A program made the translations under genes and the position numbers. Below are positions 10,526 to 19,152 of a DNA stretch of 64,000 nucleotides, one piece after another. Source of the DNA: an uncultured Tolumonas sp. (lineage in GTDB: Bacteria; Pseudomonadota; Gammaproteobacteria; Enterobacterales; Aeromonadaceae); assembly GCF_963678185.1 (NCBI RefSeq), contig NZ_OY782757.1:372001-436000 (forward strand), in the 5' to 3' direction. Under the pieces are notes generated by a model. That model did not search any database. It was given only the letters and a program-made list of their open reading frames with translations, and had not been told where the DNA came from. Positions within the stretch are counted from its first letter, which is position 1, and every line of letters begins with the position of its first letter.

Positions 10526-11026
10526 TTACTCAGGCTGTAGGGCCAGCGCAGGATTGAGGAACGAACGTTTGTAATAAACCAACGCATCGGTCGATGGATT
10601 GTGGTTTAAGGCGACAACGCGGCCGACCATCACGTTGTGCGAGCCTGCAGGGTAGATATCTTCGATTTCGCAATCAAAGCTGACTAACGCATCTTTTAAT
10701 ACGGGGCTATCTGTTTCTAACGTCATCCATTCAGCCGCGGCATAGCGTTCATCCATACTTTGCTTACCGCCCGCAAAATAACCGGCCAATGGGATATGAG
10801 AATCGGGCAAAACGTTGACACAAAAGCGGCGATTTTCGACAAACAAGTGGCTTTGCGCGGAATTTTGGTTCATGCAAACCAACAACAAAGCTGGGTCGTC
10901 TGACACACTGCACATCGCCGTTGCCGTAAATCCACCGCGCCCTGCGGGTCCATCGGTCGTAATAATATTCACGGCAGCACAGACATCAGACATGGCGTTA
11001 CGAAAAGCATCTTTATTAATTTTCAT
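10526..11026 (-). CDS. Flavin reductase domain protein (HpaC/RutF-like)
   Basis: A 166-residue protein of the flavin reductase-like FMN-binding split-barrel family, recognisable by the FRNAMSDVCAAVNIITTDG start, the GFTATAMCSVS segment and the GSHNVMVGRV motif. These enzymes use NAD(P)H to reduce FMN or FAD, usually for a partner enzyme. It is the first gene of the minus-strand operon, followed by the FAD-dependent reductase, and is the obvious electron source for it. GGGAG lies 10 bases before the ATG. Confidence 0.85.
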   Translation of the reverse strand: MKINKDAFRNAMSDVCAAVNIITTDGPAGRGGFTATAMCSVSDDPALLLVCMNQNSAQSHLFVENRRFCVNVLPDSHIPLAGYFAGGKQSMDERYAAAEWMTLETDSPVLKDALVSFDCEIEDIYPAGSHNVMVGRVVALNHNPSTDALVYYKRSFLNPALALQPE

Positions 11027-11528
11027 CGTTATTTAACTCCCGTAATTGAAAAATAAATTGATGCATTCAATTACGCCTTATCGTTTTTTAAATTTGAAAT
11101 TCTATTTTTTTAAGTGGATATGTAAAAAATGCATCACCAAAGGCATTAATTTTCTTTGTTTTTATCCGATAAATTTAAGATGAAAAGAGGCTTTTAGTTG
11201 GTTGTTTTTATCTCGTAAAATAACTGATTATTTTTTAATTTCTTGATTAAGATGTTGATTTTAAAGTATTTAAATTCAATGTGGATTGTATTGAAACGGA
11301 GTTTTTAAATGAGGAAACAAATCAAAGTTGTGTTATCTGTTGCTTCGGTTCGACGAAATAAAAAACAATAAACAATTTTCTATTATGTTTTTGATGTTTT
11401 TTATTGTGATTTAAGTCTTGTTTTTAATCGAATTAATTGTGATTAATGTCTTGTTTTTAGTTTCTTGGAAATAAAGGCAAGACATCACAAATTTCAAATA
11501 AAGTGTGTGGAAATGGTGAGGGAATTTG
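11027..11528. other. AT-rich intergenic region upstream of reductase operon
   Basis: About 500 bases of strongly AT-rich DNA separate the flavin reductase start from the LysR remnant. No open frame of interest is seen. There are several TTTTTAAT and TTGTTTTTA-type repeats and partial repeats around TTAAGTCTTGTTTTTA (11411) and TTAATGTCTTGTTTTTAG (11443). The operon promoter must lie here, but I cannot pin it. Confidence 0.5.
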
Positions 11529-11850
11529 TTATGCATTTTCTGCTAAGTAATCAATAAAGGCTCGGATTTTAGCGGATAAATGTTTTCGGCTTAAATACAC
11601 GGCATACAGATAAAACTCTCCCATATGCCAGTCTGGTAATAACGGCACTAATTTACCTTCCGCAATATGTTTGGCCACGATAAACGTGGACGGTGACTTC
11701 AGTCTGGTTCTTATCTACAAAATGCTTTGGGCGCAGGAATAATATTCATGACCGGATTCCGTTAATGAGATAAGGCGAGTGGTGCGGTTAAACAATCGCG
11801 CGCCGAGATGACCTTCTAAGCCACTGACCTGACGCGATATTGCAACTATC
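11529..11850 (-). pseudogene. LysR-family regulator remnant
   Basis: Two LysR pieces survive on the minus strand in the correct order. Upstream (about 11850-11718) is the end of the helix-turn-helix region, reading VAISRQVSGLEGHLGARLFN and continuing to NRTTR and LTESG, ended by a stop at 11715-11717. Downstream (about 11713-11529) is the C-terminal end of the effector domain, with AEGKLVPLLPDWHMG and the final AKIRAFIDYLAENA, ending at TAA 11529-11531. The middle of the effector domain and the start of the gene are missing. It lies upstream of the reductase operon in the same direction and may be its former regulator. Confidence 0.85.
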
Positions 11851-11957
11851 GTATTTGTGCAAATAACGACAATCATCTAAGCAAAACTCGGTACTTCTAT
11901 CGTGAGTATTTGGTGATTAACTCTCTTCTGCATGATTCATTTCTAAAGGGAGTTCAA

Positions 11958-12530
11958 ATGATGTGTAACAAAAATAAATTCAGCGTTAGAACAATTTTAA
12001 TGGCAGGCATGGTATTGGCGAGCTCAATGACTTATGCCAAAGATCCCGTTTTGCAAACCACTCAGCTTGATATCGAAAAACAGGCAATCCCCCCACAGGT
12101 GGTTGCACCGTCGACACATGAAGTATTCTCGCTCGTCGTGACATTAGAGAATACGGTAGAAATTGGTGACAGTGATGCGGGGATCCGTCGCTATGTGCCG
12201 ATCACTGGCGGTTATTTCAAAGGAAAAACGATGTCAGGTACCGTACTTTCAGGTGGGGCTGACTGGCAATTGCAACGTCCGGATGGTGTATTAGAAATTG
12301 ACGCTTTATACAGCATTAAAACGGATGATGGGCAGACTATTATTATTCATAACAGTGGATTAGCCTCAAATGACTCATTGGTTGGAAAATATCCCTACAT
12401 CCGTACAACACCTCAATTTAAAGCGCCTAAAGGCAAATATGATTGGCTTAATAAGCGTGTATTTACTGGTACTATCACGCCGATAGAGGGGAAACACGCC
12501 GTGATCATTCGCGTTTTCCAAGTGGATTAG
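11958..12530 (+). CDS. Exported DUF3237 protein
   Basis: A protein of 191 residues that fits the DUF3237 family: a short beta-rich domain with GGYFKGKTMSGTVLSGGADW near the middle and a C-terminal FTGTITP segment. The function of the family is not established. A signal peptide is visible (MMCNKNKF, hydrophobic stretch, then SSMTYAKDP), so the protein is exported, which is less usual for the family. The start at 11958 has AAGGGAG 5-6 bases upstream; the open frame to 11910 has no such site. It precedes the PTS locus by about 180 bases and could belong to it, but no shared operon is demonstrated. Confidence 0.7.
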   Translation: MMCNKNKFSVRTILMAGMVLASSMTYAKDPVLQTTQLDIEKQAIPPQVVAPSTHEVFSLVVTLENTVEIGDSDAGIRRYVPITGGYFKGKTMSGTVLSGGADWQLQRPDGVLEIDALYSIKTDDGQTIIIHNSGLASNDSLVGKYPYIRTTPQFKAPKGKYDWLNKRVFTGTITPIEGKHAVIIRVFQVD

Positions 12531-12707
12531 TTGTGCTGCTCGCAATGCGTTATGGATCTTGCCCAAGAAAGATTGCAAGAATCGTCAATGACATTCACAA
12601 CAGACGTTATGAATGGCGAACAAAATATGCCGTAATATGTCACTAATAAAAATTAAAACACTGCGTTGTTAAGTGTTCATTTATTCACAAAAAAATGGAA
12701 TAAAATT

Positions 12708-14036
12708 ATGTCAATCAACACAACATTCATTCAGGATAAAATGCTCAGTCTGATGCAATGGATCGGGCAAAATAAGTATTTGCAATCGATCATGCGTGGC
12801 ATGATGCTTGTGTTACCTGCAACTATTATGAGTTCTGTCGCAACACTGTTAAAAGTATTTCCTTTCGCGCCGTATCAACAGTTTATTATTTCTCATGGAT
12901 TAGGCCGGTATTTTGATATTCCTATCAATTTTACTAATAATTTCTTGGCGGTCATTGTCTCTTTTTCTGTTGCGTACACTTTAGCAAAAGCGTTCGATGT
13001 GGAGGGCTTCATCACTGGATTAATTTCCATGATCGCTTTTTTTATTCTAACGCCATATCAACTTGGTGAAGTGGGGCCGCTAGGGCAGGCATTTTTAATT
13101 CCAAGCCAATGGTTAGGGTCAATGGGATTATTTACAGGCATTCTTGTTGCGATCATTTCAACTCGAATATTTGTAGCTATCACCCAAAAAGGCTTAATTA
13201 TAAAAATGCCAGATAGCGTTCCAGAATTCATTTCAAAATCATTTTCATCATTAATTCCCGGCATTGTTATTTTAACGCTATTTACTATTATCTCAGCCGC
13301 TATCACCATGAATGGTTACGGTAGTATTCATGAGATCATTTATAAAGTTATCCAGGCGCCATTGACATCGCTGGGCTCAGGTATCGGTTCGGTCATCATT
13401 GTCGCTATTTTGGCGCAGTTATTGTGGTTTTTTGGTTTACATGGTCATGCGATCACATTAGGTATTGTTGCACCTATTTGGTTCGCTATGGATGCACAGC
13501 AGTTAGCCGCATATTCCGCGGGTGCCACGCCACCGAATATTACGGGCTTTGCTTTCTACATGACTTATGGTGTTGCAGGTAATTTATTACCATTAGCATT
13601 TATGCTGGCTTTTTTGGCCAAAAGTGAACGTTTCAAAACGTTAGGTAAAATTGCACTACCGCCAGCCATTTTTACCATCGGTGAACCAATGGCTTACGGT
13701 GTGCCTTTGGTGATGAACTTTGCCTTAGCGATCCCGTATATCCTGATTGATGCCGTTATATTAGGTGCAGCGTATTACCTTACTGTCATGGGGATATTGC
13801 CGCGTGTTGCCGGTGTTAGTACGCCAGCTGGTATGCCCGTTCTTCTTACTGGTTTTATGCAAGGAAGTTGGAAAATTGCAGGATTCCAATTTATTGCATT
13901 GTTTGTTCGCTTCGGGGCTTGGTATTTCTTCTTCAAGATTGCAGATCTCATTGCAGTAAAAGAAGAAAAGGCTGAATTGATCAACAATCAAGATAATTCA
14001 GAAAACCTTCACTCAGTACCAGACATTAATCAATAA
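12708..14036 (+). CDS. PTS EIIC, lactose/cellobiose family
   Basis: This is the integral membrane permease subunit of a cellobiose-type phosphotransferase system, 442 residues with about ten hydrophobic segments. Typical motifs are GLHGHAITLG and the FTIGEPMAYGVP segment that carries the sugar-binding glutamate. It imports a beta-glucoside-type sugar while passing phosphate from IIB. GGA lies 8 bases before ATG 12708; the TTG at 12666 is unlikely. The matching IIB and IIA genes are 6-8 kb downstream at 20235 and 20586, with a rhamnosidase, regulator, porin and hydrolase between. That split order is unusual. No other IIC gene is in the window, so these parts probably work together. Confidence 0.88.
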   Translation: MSINTTFIQDKMLSLMQWIGQNKYLQSIMRGMMLVLPATIMSSVATLLKVFPFAPYQQFIISHGLGRYFDIPINFTNNFLAVIVSFSVAYTLAKAFDVEGFITGLISMIAFFILTPYQLGEVGPLGQAFLIPSQWLGSMGLFTGILVAIISTRIFVAITQKGLIIKMPDSVPEFISKSFSSLIPGIVILTLFTIISAAITMNGYGSIHEIIYKVIQAPLTSLGSGIGSVIIVAILAQLLWFFGLHGHAITLGIVAPIWFAMDAQQLAAYSAGATPPNITGFAFYMTYGVAGNLLPLAFMLAFLAKSERFKTLGKIALPPAIFTIGEPMAYGVPLVMNFALAIPYILIDAVILGAAYYLTVMGILPRVAGVSTPAGMPVLLTGFMQGSWKIAGFQFIALFVRFGAWYFFFKIADLIAVKEEKAELINNQDNSENLHSVPDINQ

Positions 14037-14059
14037 TTACAGTAGGTACAGATAGGCAT

Positions 14060-16678
14060 ATGTTAACAATTAATAATAAATCAGACTCAATCGTTGTAGA
14101 TCAGCTACCTATATATCTGAATTGGCGTGTGAATTATCAACAGAAGGCATATGACCTATCTGTAGTGAAAGATGACCGTGTTATTTTTTCTCTAAATCAG
14201 ATTGGTAGTAAAACAAACGCTCTAATTGAAGGCTTTCAATTAGAGCCGAATACTGATTATCAAGTTAAATTGATTACTTATAGCCATGATCAAAAAATGG
14301 AGGTACACCTTAATTCATTCCATACTGGGAATATGGGATGTTTTAAAGGGGAGTGGATTTATAACGGAAAATCTCTGATAAATGAATCTGATTATTATCA
14401 GGAAAATAGAAATCCAGTTTTCAGAAAGATATTTAATGTTAGTGAGTCCATTATTGAATCAAAAATTCATATTGTTGGCTTGGGTTTCTATAAGTTAACA
14501 GTTAATGGCGTTGCTGTTGGTGATTCGGAATTGAACACCGATTGGACTAATTATGAAAAAACGGTTTACTATGATACTTACCGAATTGGTGAATTATTAA
14601 AACTAGGCCAAAATGAGATAACGGTCGAGCTTGGTAATGGTTGGTTTAATCCAGCCCCTTTGACACTATTTAGTAAATATAATTTACGAAAAACATTGTC
14701 GATAGGTGAGCCAACTTTGTTGGCAGATATCATTATTAAGACGGCAAGCCAAACTACTGTTATTCCATCAGATGAAACGTGGGACGTTGCTGAAGGACCA
14801 TACCTATTTAACAACATCTATCTGGGAGAAGTGCTGGATTATCAATTGCTCAACAGCAATAAAACAACCAGTCTTAAGGATCCTATCTGGCAAGCATCAA
14901 CGACCATAAAAGGGCCAAGTGGCAAACTCGAACCAAGTATTATTCCAAAAATAAAACAGTCTAAACGGCTATCGCCAAATGAGATTATTGTTGTTAGCGA
15001 AAATGAACTGATTGTTGATTTTGGTAAAGTGCTGACTGGCTTTATTGATGCCACATTTACCGTGTGTGGTGGGCAAGAAGTTGAGCTTACTTACAGTGAA
15101 GAGCTAAACGTTGATTACACACTGAAAACCGACTCTACACTGGCTGGTTTTATAGGTAAGGCAATGGATGATGGTTTCGTCATTCCTGGAGGGCTTGGTG
15201 CACCAGGTCGGGCAGAGCAAAAAGATAAAATTATTTGTCGGAATGGTTTGATCCATTATGTTAACCAATTCACTTACCATTCATTTCGCTATGTTGCTCT
15301 TAAAGGCATTAATCTTGAACAGATCAACGATATAAATGCTGTCTATGTGCACACATTGCTGAATTCAGTAGGTTCATTTACTTGTTCTGATGAAAATCTG
15401 AATCATCTTTATGAGATCGGTGGTGATACTAAATTAAACAACATCCATTCAGTACTAAGTGATTGTGCAAGAGAGCGGTTTGCCTATGGTGGCGATATTG
15501 TTGCTCTAGCGAAGTCGATGGTTTATCAGTTTGATGCTGCCAATTTATATGAGAAAACGATCCGTGATTTTATCAATGATGTTCGTCTCAATGGTGGATT
15601 TCCAGAAACTGCGCCATTTATGGGTATCAAAACAAACGGCACAGGCAACGAAGCGGGGCCTTTAGCATGGCAGTTTGTCGTGCCATATTTGCTCGATGTG
15701 CACTATCAGCATTATGGGAATTTACACTTAGTTAAAGATATTTACCCTTATCTTACACAGCAGCTTGCTCATCTAGATAATCTTGGTCTTGATGAAGTGT
15801 CTCAACATTGCTTGGGCGATTGGGGGAGTCAGGATAAAAACTCCGAGGATTACAAGTCCAGTTCGCCAGCCATTCGTTTTACTACTGCCTGCTTTTATTA
15901 CTGGCATGTATTGTTACTCGCAAAATTTGCAAAAACATTGCATTATTCAGAAGATTTTAATCATTATTCTGCTCAGGCAGAAGCGCTGAAAAACGAGATT
16001 GTTAAATGCTATAAAAATGAGGATGGCAGTTTTTCAGATAAAAGCCAGACTAGTTATGTATTCGCCATTTATCTGAACTTAGTAGATGACGAATATGTAG
16101 CCATTCAGCAGTTAGCTGCATTGATTGAAGATAATCAGCATTTAATTCGCTGTGGTATTTTTGGACAAAGTTTTGCGTATGAAATTTTTAGAAAAAATGG
16201 ATCCAATAAAGTCATCTACCAATGGTTAATGGCAGAAAATGGTATTCAAGGCATGCTGTTAGATAACAGTGCTACCTTAAAAGAATATTTCGGTGATAAT
16301 CAACACGGTTCGTGTAATCATGCCATGTTTAGTTCATATTCAAGTTGGTTTTATCAGGCACTTGGCGGCATTTCAGTTGCAGAGGGTGCTATAGGATCTG
16401 ACCAAATTGTAGTTGCTCCTTATTTCTGCGAAGAGATTGATTTCGTCAAATGTGAGCATGAAACGCCGAAAGGAAAAGTGATTTGCCAATGGACTCGAAC
16501 TGACAGTGATATTAAGTTAGTGATTCAAGTTCCATTTAATCTAAAAAAATGCACACTGCTGCTCGATAAAAGATATCATATCAACCTAAAAGGTTTAGAG
16601 CGGATTCATACAAGTAACAATAATGTCGTTTTTGATTTAACTGATATTGGTGCTGTTGAAATAAATTTATGCATGTGA
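14060..16678 (+). CDS. Alpha-L-rhamnosidase, GH78, cytoplasmic
   Basis: An 872-residue enzyme with the multi-domain plan of GH78 alpha-L-rhamnosidases: N-terminal beta domains (the carbohydrate-binding-like part carries VNGVAVGDSELNTDWTNYEK), a middle concanavalin-like domain, a catalytic alpha/alpha barrel and a C-terminal beta domain. The catalytic region carries SDCARERFAYGGD, where family members usually have DCPxRxER-GWxGD; the likely acid is E472. The likely base is E742 in ATLKEYF, followed by GSCNHAMFSS. No signal peptide is visible, so it acts inside the cell on imported rhamnosides. Starting 24 bases after the PTS IIC gene, it suggests the imported PTS sugar carries rhamnose, such as rutinose-type glycosides. 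The deviating catalytic motif leaves room for another specificity. Confidence 0.85.
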   Translation: MLTINNKSDSIVVDQLPIYLNWRVNYQQKAYDLSVVKDDRVIFSLNQIGSKTNALIEGFQLEPNTDYQVKLITYSHDQKMEVHLNSFHTGNMGCFKGEWIYNGKSLINESDYYQENRNPVFRKIFNVSESIIESKIHIVGLGFYKLTVNGVAVGDSELNTDWTNYEKTVYYDTYRIGELLKLGQNEITVELGNGWFNPAPLTLFSKYNLRKTLSIGEPTLLADIIIKTASQTTVIPSDETWDVAEGPYLFNNIYLGEVLDYQLLNSNKTTSLKDPIWQASTTIKGPSGKLEPSIIPKIKQSKRLSPNEIIVVSENELIVDFGKVLTGFIDATFTVCGGQEVELTYSEELNVDYTLKTDSTLAGFIGKAMDDGFVIPGGLGAPGRAEQKDKIICRNGLIHYVNQFTYHSFRYVALKGINLEQINDINAVYVHTLLNSVGSFTCSDENLNHLYEIGGDTKLNNIHSVLSDCARERFAYGGDIVALAKSMVYQFDAANLYEKTIRDFINDVRLNGGFPETAPFMGIKTNGTGNEAGPLAWQFVVPYLLDVHYQHYGNLHLVKDIYPYLTQQLAHLDNLGLDEVSQHCLGDWGSQDKNSEDYKSSSPAIRFTTACFYYWHVLLLAKFAKTLHYSEDFNHYSAQAEALKNEIVKCYKNEDGSFSDKSQTSYVFAIYLNLVDDEYVAIQQLAALIEDNQHLIRCGIFGQSFAYEIFRKNGSNKVIYQWLMAENGIQGMLLDNSATLKEYFGDNQHGSCNHAMFSSYSSWFYQALGGISVAEGAIGSDQIVVAPYFCEEIDFVKCEHETPKGKVICQWTRTDSDIKLVIQVPFNLKKCTLLLDKRYHINLKGLERIHTSNNNVVFDLTDIGAVEINLCM

Positions 16679-16707
16679 ATTGGGCGCTATTGAAATAGGA
16701 ATTTGTT

Positions 16708-17649
16708 ATGTTGAGTTCAAAAATACATGATGAACTGATGGCATATACAGATCGTGAGTTAGAAATATTGCGCTCAAGCTATCAATTGAATCATAAATTC
16801 AAAAAACATATTGAGCGTCAATTTTTCAAAGATAATCATATTCATATTGAAAAACAAACTCGTTTTACAAAGGTTCCTCTTCATTCTCATGGTTTTATTG
16901 AACTAGTTTATGTCTATCAAGGGGAAATGATACAAGTTGTCAATGATAAAAATATTACACTGCACCAAGGTGAAATTATTTTATTAAATCAATTTGCTAA
17001 ACATGAAGTCGAAGCCGCGGGTAAAAATGATATTATAATTAACTTTATTATTAAAACGGAATTTTTTGGCCGTTTAATGTCTCTCTTTGATCAAGACAAT
17101 CTCATATCTGACTTTATATTGTCATCAGTCAATGGAAAGAAAAAGGTTGCTGAACACATACTGTTTAAAGTTGGCAAAATTGTAGCTATTCAACAAATTA
17201 TGAGTGTTATTATCACGGAAATATACAGTGATAATCCATTAAAGGTTGTTAAAGTTAACTTTTTGGTTGGTCTGCTGATTACAGAGTTACTATCTAATAT
17301 AGAGGTTAGTGATTACTATGCTAGTGGTGGTTTTAACGAATCACTCGCAGTTTTGGTTTTGAAGTATATTGATGAAAATTACAAAACCGCAAGTTTGAAG
17401 GATATCTCTAATCAACTAAAACAGCCAAACTACAAAATAAGTAAACTTTTAAAAGACTTTACAGGTAAAACTTTTATTGAACTTCTTGTCGAGAAGCGCA
17501 TAGAAAAAGTGATTGAATTATTGAAGAATACGAATTACTCCATTGTTGATATTATTAATATGACTGGTTATGAAAACGCCTCTCATTTTTATAAAATATT
17601 CAAAGATAAATTCAATATGAGCATCAAGGAATATCGTGACATGTTGTGA
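16708..17649 (+). CDS. AraC-family transcriptional regulator
   Basis: A 313-residue regulator with an N-terminal cupin-like sensing domain (PLHSHGFIELVYVYQG, then a beta-barrel pattern) and two C-terminal helix-turn-helix motifs, ending in YSIVDIINMTGYENASHFYK and a KEYR motif typical of the AraC DNA-binding domain. AGGAA precedes the start by 6 bases. It is 29 bases downstream of the rhamnosidase gene, ends at a good terminator, and lies before the porin gene. It is most likely the local activator of the glycoside locus, with the sugar or its phosphate as inducer. The gene is notably AT-rich. Confidence 0.88.
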   Translation: MLSSKIHDELMAYTDRELEILRSSYQLNHKFKKHIERQFFKDNHIHIEKQTRFTKVPLHSHGFIELVYVYQGEMIQVVNDKNITLHQGEIILLNQFAKHEVEAAGKNDIIINFIIKTEFFGRLMSLFDQDNLISDFILSSVNGKKKVAEHILFKVGKIVAIQQIMSVIITEIYSDNPLKVVKVNFLVGLLITELLSNIEVSDYYASGGFNESLAVLVLKYIDENYKTASLKDISNQLKQPNYKISKLLKDFTGKTFIELLVEKRIEKVIELLKNTNYSIVDIINMTGYENASHFYKIFKDKFNMSIKEYRDML

Positions 17650-17677
17650 TCGCTGTCACCATAAAACCACGAAACTT

Positions 17678-17710
17678 AAAAGCGCACTGATATTATGTGC
17701 GCTTTTTTAT
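17678..17710 (+). terminator. Rho-independent terminator after AraC gene
   Basis: AAAAGCGCAC (17678-17687) pairs perfectly with GTGCGCTTTT (17697-17706) around a 9-base loop, with a T-rich tail. The porin gene 120 bases further on therefore needs its own promoter. Confidence 0.85.
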
Positions 17711-17831
17711 TTATAAAATTTAAGTCTGCAATAATCGACATAATGAATCGCAAACACGGATATAACCAAACAGTTCGTTGAGTAATATTATTTATATAAC
17801 ACCAACAAACATAGCGTCTGGAGTAATTATA

Positions 17832-19115
17832 ATGCAAAAAAGGAAAATTGCTGTATTAGTCAGTACCTATTTAATTTCTGCATCAGCAGCACATGCAATT
17901 CCATTATCAGATGATAAAAGTCTAGAATTTCATGGTTACGGCATGGTCGCAGGTGATTTTAAAAGTGATTATGATCGCCCTAAAAGCATGAGATTACACA
18001 TGGACCCAACAGGACCTCATCAAGACCCTCGTGGCAAAATGGGGGATTTGGGGAATACCTACTGGCACGATTATTTTTCATCATTAGCGGTAACAAAAAA
18101 ATGGCAAGACGTTGGTGCTCCGGGTCAATCGGCGGACTTTACTTATCAAATGGTTGGCTATGGTGATAAGGGTTTTGAAACAGCACAAATGTATGGCAAT
18201 TTTGCTGGTGTTACAGTGTTACCAAAGGATTCTAAAATTTGGATTGGCCGTCGTTATTTGGACGAACGCGTCGGTGTGTTTGCTTACAACACCAAGGAAG
18301 TTCATTTTGATTCAGCGCTTGGTTATACCAGCCCTGATTTCGATCTTGCTGTGGGTACGGCACAGGTTGAATGGTCGGGTAGTGCTCGCCCAGCTGAAGC
18401 GGTTGAAGGTGGGCGTCGCATCGCAGATGCTGTTTATCGGTTGGGGGCGACAGAATTGGGTATTACCTATGTTGAAGAACTGGATGATCCAGTTAGACAA
18501 CAAGAGGAACAAAATGCAACCAGTCTTTCAGCTAAATACACATTGCCTTCATTTTTCGGTTTAACCAGCGGTAATACCATTTTTAAAGCACAGTATGGTA
18601 AGGGTGTTATTGCGCAATATCTGAATACCAGTCGTATTAGTCAAATCAGTGAGCAAGGTGATTCCTCTATGCGCTTTACGATGGACGGCACTATTGATGC
18701 GATTGATGGATTTATCATTAAACCTGCTTTGATTGTTGAATATACCAATCGAGATGAAACAGCTTCAAGAGTGAGTTCCCTGATTGATGTTGATGGTCAT
18801 GCTGATCATCACTATGGTTCCGCCGATGAGACGGGTGTTTTCGCTGGTTTTGATGTTCAACAAAAGTTGAATCAAAATTGGTCGATGCTCTATGAAGCAA
18901 ATGTAAATAACACGCAAAACAAAGATGGTAATAACGGAGTGAATGGTACTGCATATAAATTTGCAATGGGACCTGCTCTGCAATTACAAGTCCAGCCAGG
19001 TGTCGCCCCCATTGCTAGTTTGACTGCCGCATATGTCGGTGGTGATCAAGCCATTACTGAATTACCAACAGCTTCTGAATGGCGTTTTGGTTATCGCATG
19101 GAAGTGTGGTTCTAA
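17832..19115 (+). CDS. Carbohydrate porin, LamB/BglH family
   Basis: A 427-residue outer-membrane porin of the maltoporin group. It has a signal peptide (MQKRKIAVLV, ending SAAHA), a mature N-terminus with LEFHGYGM, the GDLGNTYW segment, WIGRRYLDE resembling the LamB W-x-G-(K/R)-R motif, and a terminal aromatic residue (EVWF). Members such as BglH and ScrY let oligosaccharides or aryl glucosides cross the outer membrane. GGAG lies 9 bases before ATG 17832. Placement in the PTS/rhamnosidase locus suggests it admits the same glycoside. Confidence 0.85.
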   Translation: MQKRKIAVLVSTYLISASAAHAIPLSDDKSLEFHGYGMVAGDFKSDYDRPKSMRLHMDPTGPHQDPRGKMGDLGNTYWHDYFSSLAVTKKWQDVGAPGQSADFTYQMVGYGDKGFETAQMYGNFAGVTVLPKDSKIWIGRRYLDERVGVFAYNTKEVHFDSALGYTSPDFDLAVGTAQVEWSGSARPAEAVEGGRRIADAVYRLGATELGITYVEELDDPVRQQEEQNATSLSAKYTLPSFFGLTSGNTIFKAQYGKGVIAQYLNTSRISQISEQGDSSMRFTMDGTIDAIDGFIIKPALIVEYTNRDETASRVSSLIDVDGHADHHYGSADETGVFAGFDVQQKLNQNWSMLYEANVNNTQNKDGNNGVNGTAYKFAMGPALQLQVQPGVAPIASLTAAYVGGDQAITELPTASEWRFGYRMEVWF

Positions 19116-19152
19116 TTGATTTCTTTCTGTATGAAAATATAAAAAGGTTTTT

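Noticed and set aside
13058-13991. Antisense open frames inside the PTS IIC gene
   Set aside because: They mirror the coding strand of a well-supported membrane protein and show no family motifs.
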